The position numbers and the translations under genes were made by a program. A stretch of 64,000 bases of DNA, from positions 1 through 64,000 of the forward strand of contig NZ_JAFCJX010000032.1 in the NCBI RefSeq assembly GCF_018130695.1, in the 5' to 3' direction. Positions 8,943 through 18,473 of this stretch are shown here, piece after piece; positions within the stretch are counted from its first letter, which is position 1, and each line of letters opens with the position of its first letter. This DNA comes from Bradyrhizobium jicamae. GTDB taxonomy: Bacteria > Pseudomonadota > Alphaproteobacteria > Rhizobiales > Xanthobacteraceae. The notes beneath the pieces were generated by a model. The model worked only from the letters and a program-made list of their open reading frames with translations, was not told the DNA's origin and made no database searches.

Positions 8943-10535
8943 ATGGCTGACCATCTCCGCCCCGTCACTCGCGCCCTGCTTTCCGTTTCCGACAAGACCG
9001 GACTGATCGAATTCGCAACCGCCCTCGCCGGCCACGGCGTCGAGCTCGTCTCGACCGGCGGAACCGCGAAGGCGATCGCGGCGGCGGGGTTGAAGGTCAA
9101 GGACGTCTCCGAGCTGACCGGCTTCCCCGAGATGATGGACGGCCGGGTCAAGACGCTACATCCGAAAGTCCATGGCGGCCTGCTCGCGATCCGCGACAAC
9201 AAGGAACACGCGGCGGCGATGCAAGCGCACGGCATCGCGCCGATCGATCTGCTGGTGGTCAATCTCTATCCGTTCGAGGCCACCGTCGACAAAGGCGCCG
9301 GCTTCGAGGAGTGCATCGAGAACATCGACATTGGTGGCCCCGCCATGATCCGCGCCGCCGCGAAGAACCATGATGATGTCGCGGTCGTGGTCGAGGCCAC
9401 GGACTATCAGTCCGTGCTCGACGAGCTCACTGCGCACAAGGGCGCAACCTCGCTCGGGCTGCGTCGGCGTCTCGCCGCAAAAGCCTATGCGCGCACCGGC
9501 GCTTATGACGCCGCGATCTCCAACTGGTTCGCGACCCAGCTCGAGACCACCGCACCCGACTTCCGCGCCTTTGGCGGCCGACTGATCCAGTCACTGCGCT
9601 ATGGCGAGAACCCGCACCAGACCGCTGCGTTCTACGCCACGCCGGAGAAGCGGCCGGGTGTCGCCACCGCGCGGCAGCTGCAGGGCAAGGAATTGTCCTA
9701 CAACAACATCAACGACACCGACGCCGCCTATGAGTGCATCGCCGAGTTCGACCCGGCGCGCACCGCGGCCTGCGTCATCGTCAAGCACGCCAACCCTTGC
9801 GGCGTCGCCGAGGGTTCCGATCTCGTCAGCGCCTATCGCAAGGCACTGGCCTGCGATTCCACCTCGGCCTTTGGCGGCATCATCGCCATGAACCGCGCAC
9901 TCGACGCCGACACGGCGCGCGAGATCACCAAGATCTTCACCGAGGTGATCATCGCGCCCGACGCCAGCGAGGAAGCGATCGCGATCATCGGCGCGCGCAA
10001 GAATTTGCGCCTGCTGCTGGCCGGCAGCCTGCCCGATCCGCGCGCGGTCGGCCTCACCGCCAAGACCGTGGCCGGTGGCCTCCTGGTGCAGAGCCGCGAC
10101 AACGCCGTGATCGACGCCATGGACCTCAAGGTCGCGACCAGGCGTGCGCCGACCGACGCCGAGCTGCGCGATCTCAAATTCGCCTTTCGCGTCGCCAAGC
10201 ATGTGAAGTCGAACACCATCATCTACGCCAGGGATCTCGCCACCGTCGGCATCGGTGCCGGCCAGATGAGCCGGGTCGATTCCGCCCGCATCGCCGCGCG
10301 CAAGGCGCTGGATGCCGCCGCTGAGCTCAAGCTCGCGGAGCCGCTGACAAAGGGTTCGGTGGTCGCCTCAGATGCGTTCTTCCCGTTCGCCGACGGCATG
10401 CTCGCCTGCATCGAAGCCGGCGCCACCGCCGTGATCCAGCCCGGCGGCTCGATGCGCGACGACGAGGTGATCAAGGCCGCCGACGAGCACGGCATCGCGA
10501 TGGTGTTCACCGGGACGCGGCATTTCAGGCATTGA
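8943..10535 (+). CDS. purH: Bifunctional AICAR formyltransferase / IMP cyclohydrolase
   Basis: The 530-residue protein catalyses the last two steps of de novo IMP synthesis. The N-terminal IMP cyclohydrolase domain (about 1-195) has SVSDKTGL, STGGTAKAI and MDGRVKTLHPKVHGG. The C-terminal formyltransferase domain has SLRYGENPHQ, the catalytic VKHANPCGVAEG and CDSTSAFGGI. ATG 8943 gives MADHLRPVTRALLSVSDK, the usual N-terminus. The frame is open upstream to 8859 but that part lacks family similarity. A dispersed palindrome follows the stop codon. Confidence 0.97.
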   Translation: MADHLRPVTRALLSVSDKTGLIEFATALAGHGVELVSTGGTAKAIAAAGLKVKDVSELTGFPEMMDGRVKTLHPKVHGGLLAIRDNKEHAAAMQAHGIAPIDLLVVNLYPFEATVDKGAGFEECIENIDIGGPAMIRAAAKNHDDVAVVVEATDYQSVLDELTAHKGATSLGLRRRLAAKAYARTGAYDAAISNWFATQLETTAPDFRAFGGRLIQSLRYGENPHQTAAFYATPEKRPGVATARQLQGKELSYNNINDTDAAYECIAEFDPARTAACVIVKHANPCGVAEGSDLVSAYRKALACDSTSAFGGIIAMNRALDADTAREITKIFTEVIIAPDASEEAIAIIGARKNLRLLLAGSLPDPRAVGLTAKTVAGGLLVQSRDNAVIDAMDLKVATRRAPTDAELRDLKFAFRVAKHVKSNTIIYARDLATVGIGAGQMSRVDSARIAARKALDAAAELKLAEPLTKGSVVASDAFFPFADGMLACIEAGATAVIQPGGSMRDDEVIKAADEHGIAMVFTGTRHFRH

Positions 10536-10543
10536 GTTGACTT

Positions 10544-10631
10544 CGTAGCCCGGATGGAGCGCAGCGAAATCCGGGAAAGTCACTCCGCGGGAGCAGTGCC
10601 CCGGATTGCGCTTCGCTTCATCCGGGCTACG
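10544..10631. repeat. Dispersed palindromic repeat, gtagcccggatgg type
   Basis: CGTAGCCCGGATGGAGCGCA and its inverse CATCCGGGCTACG bound an 88-bp imperfect hairpin between the convergent purH and MFS genes. A second copy is at 55655-55740. Confidence 0.85.
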
Positions 10632-10638
10632 GGTGCCC

Positions 10639-12033
10639 TTACGAGTTATCCCACTCCTGCACCCGCGCGAGCAGGGCGAGGCCGGCGACGAAGAACACCA
10701 CCAGCACGGCCATGCCGGCTTTCTGGCTCGCCGTCGCCGCGGTGATGGCGCCGATCAGGAGCGGGCCAATGAAGGACGTCACCTTTCCGGTCAGCGCGAA
10801 CAGGCCGAAATATTGCGCGATGCGATCCTTTGGCGCGAGACGGATGAGCAGCGTCCGCGAGGCCGCCTGCAATGGCCCGCCGGCGGCGCCGATCAGGCAG
10901 CCGAGCAGGAGATAGGCGCGCTCGGCAGCAGCACCGAACAGCGGTCCATCGGGCACGGGCGGCGCCACCTTCACGAACAGGATCCTGTCCTTGTCGACCA
11001 GCAGGATCGCCACGACTGACAGCAGCAGGATCAGCATGCTGCCGGTGATCACGCGCTTCGGCCCGAGTGCGTCGTCGAGCTTGCCGCCGAGCCAGGCGCC
11101 GAACGTCCCGGCGAAGGCGAGGATGATGCCGAAGGTGCCGATCCGGATCGTGTCCCAGCCGAACGTGCCGGCCGCATAGATGCCGCCGAAGGCGAACAGC
11201 GACACCAGGCCGTCGGTATAGATCATGTTCGCCAATAGAAACCGCGCGAGCGATTTCTGCTGCGGCAACTCGGCGAGCGATTGCTTCAGCTCGCGCAAAC
11301 CTTCGCGCACCGCCTCACGCACCGGCCGCTTGGCCGGATAGTCCGGCGTGAACAGGAACATCGGCGTCACGAAGATGATGAACCAGAGACCCGTCAGCGG
11401 CCCGGTGATGCGGTCGCCCTCATGCATGACGGGATCGAGACCGAACAGCGGTGTCAGGCCGAACAGCGTGCGGCCGGTTTGCGCATTCGCCGCGAGGAAG
11501 CCGAGCACCAGCACCAGACTGAGGATGCCGCCGACGTAACCTGTCGCCCAGCCGGTGCCGGAGAGCCGGCCAATCTTCTCCGGCGGCACCAAGGTCGGCA
11601 TCATCGCATTGTTGAAGACGGTGGCGAATTCGACGCCGACGCTGGCGATGGCGTAAGACAGTAGCAGCCACGGAATGATGCCGGCATCGCCGGGCCTGCC
11701 AATCCACATCGCGCTGGCGCCACACACCAGCAGCGCGCCGAACGTCGCGATCCACGGCTTGCGGCGACCGCTGGCATCCGCAATCGCGCCGAGCACCGGC
11801 GACAGCAGCGCGATCGCAAGGCCGGCTGCCGCAGTGGCAAAGCCCCACATCGCCTGCCCGCTCGCCGCATCCGGCGCAACGAAGCTCGCGAAATAGGGCG
11901 CGAACACGAAGGTCGTGATCAGCGTAAAGTAAGGCTGCGCGGCCCAATCGAAGAAGATCCAGCTGATGACGGCCGCCCGGCCCGGATAGGTACGTGCCTG
12001 CCCCGCATTCGCCTCGTTCGTAATCACTGCCAC
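10639..12033 (-). CDS. MFS transporter, UMF1 (Atg22-like) family
   Basis: This is an approximately 464-residue membrane protein with 12 predicted helices. The start of the fold, SWIFFDWAAQPYFTLITTFVFAPYF, is the UMF1/Atg22-like signature. It is followed by the MFS loop GAIADASGRRKPW and a long central cytoplasmic loop (REGLRELKQSLAELP). Yeast Atg22 exports amino acids from the vacuole; bacterial substrates are unknown. I favour GTG 12033 because GAGAG lies 7 bases upstream. ATG 12090 in the same frame is the alternative (483 residues). It is divergent from the gamma-glutamyltransferase gene, so export or uptake of amino acids or peptides fits but is inference. Confidence 0.85.
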   Translation of the reverse strand: MAVITNEANAGQARTYPGRAAVISWIFFDWAAQPYFTLITTFVFAPYFASFVAPDAASGQAMWGFATAAAGLAIALLSPVLGAIADASGRRKPWIATFGALLVCGASAMWIGRPGDAGIIPWLLLSYAIASVGVEFATVFNNAMMPTLVPPEKIGRLSGTGWATGYVGGILSLVLVLGFLAANAQTGRTLFGLTPLFGLDPVMHEGDRITGPLTGLWFIIFVTPMFLFTPDYPAKRPVREAVREGLRELKQSLAELPQQKSLARFLLANMIYTDGLVSLFAFGGIYAAGTFGWDTIRIGTFGIILAFAGTFGAWLGGKLDDALGPKRVITGSMLILLLSVVAILLVDKDRILFVKVAPPVPDGPLFGAAAERAYLLLGCLIGAAGGPLQAASRTLLIRLAPKDRIAQYFGLFALTGKVTSFIGPLLIGAITAATASQKAGMAVLVVFFVAGLALLARVQEWDNS

Positions 12034-12153
12034 CAATGATCTCTCGTCAAAATCACGAACAGGCGTTTTGCCCGCCGAATCGGTTCCCATATAGCATGGG
12101 CATCCTTCGTGAGCGTTTTGCGAATGATCACATCGGCGTCGGGCAGGATTTTG

Positions 12154-13902
12154 ATGACAGCGATTGCACTTTCCCGCAGGACCTTTGTCGCACTCGGTCT
12201 GGTCGCACTCGCCGCCTGGCCTGCAACCGCGCAGGAGCAGCGCCGCTTCTATGCGCCGCCGCCGCTCGACACCGTGCATGGCATTCCCGCCGAAAACGGC
12301 ATGGTGGTGGCGCAGGAGAAGCTGGCGGCACGGATTGGCGCCGACATCCTGCGGCAGGGCGGCAACGCCGTCGATGCCGCGGTCGCCACCGGCTTTGCCA
12401 TGGCGGTGACCTATCCGCGCGCCGGCAATATCGGCGGCGGCGGCTTCATGGTGATCCATCTCGCCGAGCACAATGAAGACATCGCAATCGACTATCGCGA
12501 GACCGCGCCGCAGGCCGCGACGCGCGATATGTTCCTCGGCGCCGACGGCAAGCCCGACAATGACAAGTCGCGCAACTCCGCGCTCGGCATCGGGGTGCCC
12601 GGCACGGTCGCGGGGCTTGCGCTGGCGCTGGCGAAATACGGCTCCGGACAGTTCACACTGGCACAAATCCTCAAACCGGCAATTGATCTCGCACGCGACG
12701 GCATTGTTGTCACCGACGACATCGCCGACACGCTGCCCGACATGTACAAGCGGATGTCGCGCTGGCCGGATTCCGCCAAGACATTTTCACGCACCGACGG
12801 CACGCCGTTGCATGAAGGTGATCGGCTGGTCCAGGGCGACCTGACAACAACGCTGCTGGCGATCGCCGAGCAGGGGCCGCGCGGTTTCTACGAGGGTGCG
12901 GTCGCCGACAAATTGGTCAAGGCTGTCAGGGATGCCGGCGGCATCATGACGACGGACGATCTGAAAGCGTATCAACCCGTCATTCGCACGCCGGTCCGCG
13001 GCAGCTATCGCGGCTACGACATCGTCTCGATGCCGCAGCCGTCCTCCGGGGGCATCGTGCTGATCGAGATCCTCAACATCCTCGAGGGTTTTGCGATGGC
13101 CGACATGAAGCAGGGCTCGGCGGCCTCGCTGCATGTCATGATCGAGGCGATGAAGCGCGCCTATGCCGACCGTGCGCGCTATCTCGGCGATCCCGCCTTC
13201 GTCGACGCGCCGACACAGCTGCTGCTCGCCAAGAACTATGCCGCCAAGCAGCGCGCCGGCATCGATCTCGCCCGTGCCACGCCCTCGGCCGACTTGCTGG
13301 TGGCGAAGGCGGCGCCGCGCGAAGGCAGCAACACGACGCACTATTCGGTCGTCGATTCCCGCGGCAACGCGGTCAGCAACACCTACACGCTGAACTTCCC
13401 CTATGGCGTCGGTCTCGTCGCCGAGGGCACCGGCGTGCTGCTCAACAACGAGCTCGATGATTTCACCGCAGCGGTTGGCGCTTCGAATGCCTTCGGCCTG
13501 GTCGGCTTCGAGGCCAATCTGCCGGGCCCCGGCAAGCGGCCGCTGTCGTCGATGTCGCCGACCATCGTGCTGAAAGACAACAAGCCGGTGCTGGTGACGG
13601 GGACGCCGGGCGGCAGCCGCATCATCTCCGCGGTGACGCAGGTGATCGTCGATGTCATCGATTACAGGATGGACGTCGCGGCCGCCGTCGCGGCGCCGCG
13701 GATCCATCATCAATGGCTGCCGGACGAGGTGCGCTACGAGACAGGCATTCCCGGCGACGTGCTCACTGAACTCCGAGCGAAGGGCCACAAGCTGGTCGAG
13801 GGTCTCGGCTACTCCTCCGCCAATTCGATCGCGGTGACGCCACACGGCCTGCTCGGTGCACCGGACCCGCGCACCCGCGGAACGGAAGCTGCGGGGCAGT
13901 AA
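12154..13902 (+). CDS. ggt: Gamma-glutamyltransferase (periplasmic)
   Basis: The 582-residue precursor begins with a signal peptide (about 1-26, cleavage near ATA-QEQ). The enzyme cleaves or transfers the gamma-glutamyl group of glutathione and related peptides in the periplasm. It is made as one chain and self-cleaves before the nucleophilic Thr, here Thr394 in SNTTHYSVVD. Other hallmarks are NIGGGGFM, LLNNELDDF and RPLSSMSPTIV. Large and small subunits would be about 393 and 189 residues. ATG 12154 follows AGGAT and opens directly into the signal sequence. The frame is also open from 12109. It is divergent from the UMF1-type transporter. Confidence 0.95.
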   Translation: MTAIALSRRTFVALGLVALAAWPATAQEQRRFYAPPPLDTVHGIPAENGMVVAQEKLAARIGADILRQGGNAVDAAVATGFAMAVTYPRAGNIGGGGFMVIHLAEHNEDIAIDYRETAPQAATRDMFLGADGKPDNDKSRNSALGIGVPGTVAGLALALAKYGSGQFTLAQILKPAIDLARDGIVVTDDIADTLPDMYKRMSRWPDSAKTFSRTDGTPLHEGDRLVQGDLTTTLLAIAEQGPRGFYEGAVADKLVKAVRDAGGIMTTDDLKAYQPVIRTPVRGSYRGYDIVSMPQPSSGGIVLIEILNILEGFAMADMKQGSAASLHVMIEAMKRAYADRARYLGDPAFVDAPTQLLLAKNYAAKQRAGIDLARATPSADLLVAKAAPREGSNTTHYSVVDSRGNAVSNTYTLNFPYGVGLVAEGTGVLLNNELDDFTAAVGASNAFGLVGFEANLPGPGKRPLSSMSPTIVLKDNKPVLVTGTPGGSRIISAVTQVIVDVIDYRMDVAAAVAAPRIHHQWLPDEVRYETGIPGDVLTELRAKGHKLVEGLGYSSANSIAVTPHGLLGAPDPRTRGTEAAGQ

Positions 13903-13948
13903 GCGCAAAGCGGCTTGTCCCGCCGAAGCCTTGGCGAAGGCGGAAAGC

Positions 13949-14016
13949 GTGCCCACCATCGCGAGCACGCCGGGAATGGTGGGCACGGCGCAAACGCGCC
14001 TTTGCCCACCCTACGG
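13949..14016. repeat. Dispersed repeat, gtgcccaccat / cccaccctacg type
   Basis: GTGCCCACCAT and ATGGTGGGCAC flank a short spacer, and the repeat ends in GCCTTTGCCCACCCTACG. The same unit is found in longer form at 41306-41400. Confidence 0.75.
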
Positions 14017-14098
14017 CACCGCGCTAAGCTGCTTCTTCGCGCCAAGCCGGCCGCGTGCTGCAAGAAGCCGGCGCTAAAGACGTTGCGGGGAAACGCGC

Positions 14099-15394
14099 AT
14101 GAGCACGACCGAGCCGAAGGCGATGGACATCGCCGAAATCGAGGACACCAGCCTCCTCGCCTTCTATCGCGACATGAACCTGCAGGAGCGACGCACCTTC
14201 TGGGCCTGCGCCTCGGGCTGGGCGCTCGACGGCATGGACTTCATGATCTACCCGCTGGTGATCGGCTCCATCATCACGCTGTGGAAGGTCGATGCCGGCA
14301 CCGCGGGCCTCGCCGGCACCGTGACGTTGCTCTCGTCCGCCGTCGGCGGCTGGCTCGGCGGCTATCTCTCCGACCGCATCGGCCGGGTGAAGACGCTGCA
14401 GCTCACGATCCTCTGGTTCTCGTTCTTCTCGCTGGTCTGCGCCGTCGTGCAGAACTTCGATCAACTGCTGATCGCCCGTGCGCTGCTGGGCTTAGGCTTC
14501 GGCGGCGAATGGGCGGCCGGCGCGGTGTTGATGGGTGAAGCGATCCGCGCGCAGTACCGCGGCCGCGCGGTCGGCTCGGTGCAATCGGGCTGGGCGGTCG
14601 GCTGGGGCCTCGCTGTGCTGTCGCAGGCGGTGCTGTTCTCGCTCCTGCCGGCGGAGAGCGCGTGGCGCTGGATGTTCGTGATCGGCGCGCTGCCGGCGCT
14701 GCTGGTGTTCTATCTCCGCCGTTACGTCACCGAGCCGGAAATCTCCGCCGCCGCGCGGGCGCAGCACCAGGCCGCCGGCACCGGTCCCGCACTGTGGGAA
14801 ATCTTCCACGGCTCGATCCTGAAGACCACGCTGCTGGCCTCGCTGGTCGGCACCGGCATGCAAGGCGGCTACTACGCCATCACGTTCTGGGTGCCGCGGT
14901 TCCTCACCACCGAACGCAAGCTGTCGGTGGTCGGCTCGACCGGCTATCTCGCGACCCTGATCATCGGCTCGTTCGTCGGCTATCTCGTCGGCGCTTGGCT
15001 TGCCGACCGCATCGGCCGCCGCAACCTGTTCCTGATCTTCTCGCTCGGCGCCATCGCGGTCGTGCTGCTCTACACCCAGCTGCCGCTGTCCAACGAAGTG
15101 CTGTGGGTGCTGGGCTTCCCGCTCGGCTTCTTCGCGTCCGGCTATTTCTCCGGCATGGGCGCGTTCCTGACCGAGCTCTATCCGACCCGCCTGCGCGGCT
15201 CCGGCCAGGGCTTCTGCTACAATTTCGGCCGCGGCGTCGGCGCACTGTTCCCGTTCCTGGTCGGCGCGCTCTCGACCACAACGTCGCTGGCGAATGCGAT
15301 CGCGATCTTCGCGGTGGCGGCGTATGGCGTATTCTTCCTGGCGGCCTACGCGCTGCCGGAAACGCGCGGGCGCGTGCTGCATGCGGATGGGTGA
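14099..15394 (+). CDS. MFS transporter, metabolite:H+ symporter type
   Basis: This 431-residue protein has 12 predicted membrane helices. The MFS signature GGYLSDRIGRVKTLQ lies between helices 2 and 3 and is repeated as GAWLADRIGRRNLFL after helix 8. RALLGLGFGGEWAAGAVLMGE in helix 4-5 is typical of the sialate/aromatic-acid/metabolite symporter group. The short acidic N-terminus is cytoplasmic. Uptake of an organic acid is likely but the substrate cannot be read from sequence. The start ATG 14099 lies 83 bp after a dispersed repeat. An SDR gene follows after 207 bp. Confidence 0.88.
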   Translation: MSTTEPKAMDIAEIEDTSLLAFYRDMNLQERRTFWACASGWALDGMDFMIYPLVIGSIITLWKVDAGTAGLAGTVTLLSSAVGGWLGGYLSDRIGRVKTLQLTILWFSFFSLVCAVVQNFDQLLIARALLGLGFGGEWAAGAVLMGEAIRAQYRGRAVGSVQSGWAVGWGLAVLSQAVLFSLLPAESAWRWMFVIGALPALLVFYLRRYVTEPEISAAARAQHQAAGTGPALWEIFHGSILKTTLLASLVGTGMQGGYYAITFWVPRFLTTERKLSVVGSTGYLATLIIGSFVGYLVGAWLADRIGRRNLFLIFSLGAIAVVLLYTQLPLSNEVLWVLGFPLGFFASGYFSGMGAFLTELYPTRLRGSGQGFCYNFGRGVGALFPFLVGALSTTTSLANAIAIFAVAAYGVFFLAAYALPETRGRVLHADG

Positions 15395-15429
15395 TGTGAG
15401 TACACTTGGTGCGGCTTGCTCCGCTTCGC

Positions 15430-15565
15430 CTCTCCCCTTGTGGGAGAGGCCGGATCGCATGCAGCGAAGCGGAATGTGATCCGGGTGAGGGGTATCTCTC
15501 CGCGCACAGTGTGCCGATTGGAGAGATACCCCTCACCCCCAACCCTCTCCCACAAGGGGAGAGGG
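15430..15565. repeat. Dispersed palindromic repeat, ctccccttgtgggag type
   Basis: TCTCCCCTTGTGGGAGAGG at the left is mirrored by CCTCTCCCACAAGGGGAGAGG at the right. GGTATCTCTCC is mirrored by GGAGAGATACC inside. It lies between the MFS and SDR genes. Confidence 0.8.
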
Positions 15566-15601
15566 AGTCCGACAGATGTGCGTCCATAACGGAGTGGTCA
15601 G

Positions 15602-16498
15602 ATGACATCCCTCAAAGGCAAGACGCTGTTCATCTCGGGTGCGAGCCGCGGCATTGGGCTGGCGATCGCACTGCGGGCGGCGCGTGATGGCGCCAATGTC
15701 GCGATCGCGGCGAAGACCACCGAGCCGCATCCGCGGCTGAAGGGCACGATCTATACGGCGGCCGACGACGTCCGCGCGGCCGGCGGCAAGGCGCTGCCTG
15801 TGGTCTGCGATATCAGGGACGAGGCGCAGGTGATGTCCGCAATCGAGCAGACCGTCGCCGAATTCGGCGGCATCGATATCTGCGTCAACAATGCCAGCGC
15901 GATCAGCCTGACGAATTCGCAGGCCACCGACATGAAGCGCTACGATCTGATGATGGGCATCAACACCCGCGGCACCTTCATGGTGTCGAAATATTGCATC
16001 CCGCATCTGAGGAAGGCGGAGAACCCGCACATCCTGATGCTGTCGCCGCCGCTCGACATGAAGACCAAGTGGTTCGAGCACTCGACGGCGTACACGATGG
16101 CGAAGTACGGCATGAGCATGTGCGTGCTCGGCCTTGCCGGCGAGCTGAAATCCGCAGGCATCGCGGTCAATGCGCTGTGGCCGCGCACCACGATCGCGAC
16201 CGCCGCGGTCGGCAATCTCCTCGGCGGCGGCGCCATGATGCGCGCCAGCCGTACGCCGGAGATCATGGGCGATGCGGCGCACGCGATCTTCACGAGACCG
16301 TCGCGCGAATTCACCGGACATTTCTGCATCGACGACAAGGTGCTCTATGCCAGCGGCGTGCGCGACTTCGAGCCGTATCGGGTCGACCGCTCGGTGCCGC
16401 TGATGTCTGATTTCTTCGTTCCCGATGACGACGTGCCGCCGCCGGGCGTCACCGTGCAGCCCCTCCCTTCGGTTGGCAGCGCGCAGACGTCGCATTAA
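15602..16498 (+). CDS. SDR family oxidoreductase (HSDL2-like)
   Basis: This 298-residue Rossmann protein has the NAD(P)-binding GASRGIGLA (about 11-19), CVNNASAI, and the catalytic YTMAK (Tyr and Lys of YxxxK, about 165). The extension after residue 235 and the motif MMGINTRGTFMVSKYC resemble the hydroxysteroid-dehydrogenase-like HSDL2 group rather than the shorter FabG type. Its substrate is unknown. It starts at ATG 15602. There are no close same-strand partners; repeats lie on both sides. Confidence 0.86.
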   Translation: MTSLKGKTLFISGASRGIGLAIALRAARDGANVAIAAKTTEPHPRLKGTIYTAADDVRAAGGKALPVVCDIRDEAQVMSAIEQTVAEFGGIDICVNNASAISLTNSQATDMKRYDLMMGINTRGTFMVSKYCIPHLRKAENPHILMLSPPLDMKTKWFEHSTAYTMAKYGMSMCVLGLAGELKSAGIAVNALWPRTTIATAAVGNLLGGGAMMRASRTPEIMGDAAHAIFTRPSREFTGHFCIDDKVLYASGVRDFEPYRVDRSVPLMSDFFVPDDDVPPPGVTVQPLPSVGSAQTSH

Positions 16499-16598
16499 GG
16501 CGTTTTCGAGCGAAGTGGAGGCCAGTTCGCGTGAAGAAAACGCGTCAAAACAAGAATCTAGAATCCCATTCCGATTTAGTCGGAATGGGATTCTAGAA
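16499..16598. repeat. Dispersed repeat with perfect 18-bp inverted arms
   Basis: The first half is the gcgttttcgagcgaag unit also seen at 5059. The second half, 16558-16598, is a perfect inverted repeat: TCTAGAATCCCATTCCGA, a 5-nt loop, then the reverse complement. It lies between the SDR stop and the serine hydrolase and could act as a terminator-like hairpin, but no T-run follows. Confidence 0.75.
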
Positions 16599-16626
16599 CG
16601 CCGCGCAATCCGGGAGGGGGATAAGC

Positions 16627-18019
16627 GTGGGCTGGAAGACGTGGACGGCGATCACCGTGGCCGGGCTGATTGCGGTGCCGACGTCGGCCGCAGTCTATTT
16701 CCGCGCCGATCGCGCGATCCGGGTCGCGACCGGCGTGGTCGCGCACAACGTCTGTTCCAAGACGTTTGTCTCCGGCTTCGATCCGCAGACCGTGTTTGCC
16801 GAGATGATCGAGCGCGACGGCCTGCGCCGGCTCCGCCATGTCCTCAGCTATCACATCGACCGTGCATCCTGGACTGTCGATGCATCCGCGCTGGGATTTG
16901 CGAGCCGCGCCATCTTTCATGAAGGCGTCGGCTGCGTGCTGCTGAACGGAACGGAGCCGCCCTATCTGCTGAAGGTCGATCTGCAGGCGCTGAAGACGCC
17001 GAAGGCGCCGCCGCTGTTGCCTGAGATCGCGGGGCCCGAGCTCGTCATCCCCGCCGATCCCGCGCTGAAGGCCGCGCTCGATCATGCCTTTGATGAGCCG
17101 GCTGCGCCGCCGTTCCGGCGCACCAAGGCAGTCGTCGTCGTGCACGACGGCAAGGTGATCGCCGAGCGTTACGCCGAGGGCGTCGGCGTCGACACACAGC
17201 TGCTCGGCTTCTCCATGACCAAATCGGTCGTCAACGCGCTGATCGGCGTGATGACGCAGCAAGGCCTGACCTCGCCGTCGCTTCCGGCGCCGATCCCGGA
17301 ATGGAAGGGCGCCACCGATCCACGGCGCGAGATCGAGGTGGGGCATCTCCTGAAGATGACCTCCGGCCTTGCGCTCGACGAGACCAACACCGGCTTCGAT
17401 CCCGCGAGCCAGATGATCTACCTGCACCGCGACACGTCGTCGTTTGCCGTCAACGCACCCAGCATCGCGCCACCCGGCAAGCGCTGGCACTATTCCAGCC
17501 CGACGACACAGATCCTGGCGCGGATCATCCGCGACGCGACCGGCGGCCCCGAGAAGTCGCTCGCCTATGCCTGGCGCGAGCTGTTCCATCCGCTCGGCAT
17601 GCGCAATGTCACGCTCGAATTCGACGGGGCCGGCACGCTGCTCGGCTCGACCTACATGCTCGCCAGCGCGCGCGACTGGGCCAGGTTCGGCTTGCTGTTC
17701 CTCAACGACGGCGTGGTCGGGGGCAAGCGCATGCTGCACGAGGACTGGGTCGACTACTCTGCTGCAGCGACGCTCGACACCGATTACGGCGCGGGCTTCT
17801 GGACCAATCGCAGCGAGCATCCGAACGCCAGGGGCCGTGTGCGCGCGGGTATGCCCCGCGATTCCTATTTCGCGTCCGGCGATCTCGGCCAGCGCATCCG
17901 TGATCATGCCGACGCAGCGGCTTGTCATCGTCCGCCTCGGCGACAGCGTCGATCCGAGCGGAGATATCCGCGGCCTTACACGGCTGGTGAAAGAAGTGAT
18001 CGCAGCGGTGCAGCCTTGA
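16627..18019 (+). pseudogene. Serine hydrolase (beta-lactamase/class C fold), frameshifted near its 3' end
   Basis: The reading frame from GTG 16627 encodes an N-terminal membrane anchor (about 7-25), a linker domain and a beta-lactamase-like domain. The domain has the nucleophile motif SMTKS (SxxK) and YSS in place of YxN. At about 17898 the frame changes: it reads on as arginine-rich nonsense to 18093. The +1 frame from 17900 gives VIMPTQRLVIVRLGDSVDPSG, the usual end of this family, stopping at 18019. One extra C at 17898/17899 explains it (CAG CGC ATC-C-GTG ATC ATG). This is either a real recent mutation or a base-call error. The missing segment closes the fold, so a true frameshift would likely inactivate it. 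Confidence 0.75.
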
Positions 18020-18020
18020 G

Positions 18021-18356
18021 CTACGCAGCTTGCGCGCCCAACGTCGCGCGCCAATGCGCGAGGCGCTCCTTCAGGATCGCGTCGCGCACGTAAGGCAATT
18101 CCTCTTCCTTCAGCTTCTCGACCGCCTCGAGGCTGAGACTGGCCTCGCCATGTGTGGTCCAGGCGCGTTGCAGCTCGGCGTTCTTATGGTCGCCCATCCG
18201 CAGCGAGAACCAGATGCGGTTCTGGATCTTGTCGAGATCGTAAGTCTGGCCGACCCAGACCTCGCCGGTCCGCGCGCAGCGGATGGCGAAGATGCCGGCG
18301 ATGCTCGGGCGCTTCTTATAGTCGGCAATGGCGAGCTTTCGGGCCTCGGCCTTCAT
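18021..18356 (-). CDS. GIY-YIG domain protein
   Basis: The 111-residue protein is a single GIY-YIG nuclease-like domain: SIAGIFAIRCARTGEVWVGQT (about 18-38) has the GIY and YIG equivalents as GIF and WVG. Downstream, IQNRIWFSLRMGDHKNAELQRAW carries the conserved Arg and Asn. The first Tyr is replaced, so catalysis is uncertain; small stand-alone GIY-YIG proteins have mostly unknown roles. It converges, 2 bp apart, with the frameshifted serine hydrolase. A palindromic promoter/operator lies 30-75 bp upstream and is probably its control region. Confidence 0.82.
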   Translation of the reverse strand: MKAEARKLAIADYKKRPSIAGIFAIRCARTGEVWVGQTYDLDKIQNRIWFSLRMGDHKNAELQRAWTTHGEASLSLEAVEKLKEEELPYVRDAILKERLAHWRATLGAQAA

Positions 18357-18385
18357 GGCAATTCCCTCAGTGGCGAACTGGGGAT

Positions 18386-18431
18386 TTTATACCCGGATAA
18401 TATTGACAACGCAATATCGTCCGGGTATAAC
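18386..18431. promoter_or_regulatory. Two overlapping divergent promoters inside a 17-bp palindrome
   Basis: Inverted arms tatacccggaTAatatt (18388-18404) and its complement (18413-18429) match at 15 of 17 positions. On the + strand TTGACA (18403-18408), a 17-bp spacer and TATAAC (18426-18431) form a near-consensus sigma70 promoter. On the - strand TTGCGT, 17 bp, TATAAA forms a second one, pointing at the GIY-YIG gene. The palindrome overlaps both, as expected for a repressor site. No intact gene lies downstream on the + strand. Confidence 0.7.
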
Positions 18432-18473
18432 TATTGGATGCCTTGGTCGAAATCCGAGCCGATATCGGGCGTC

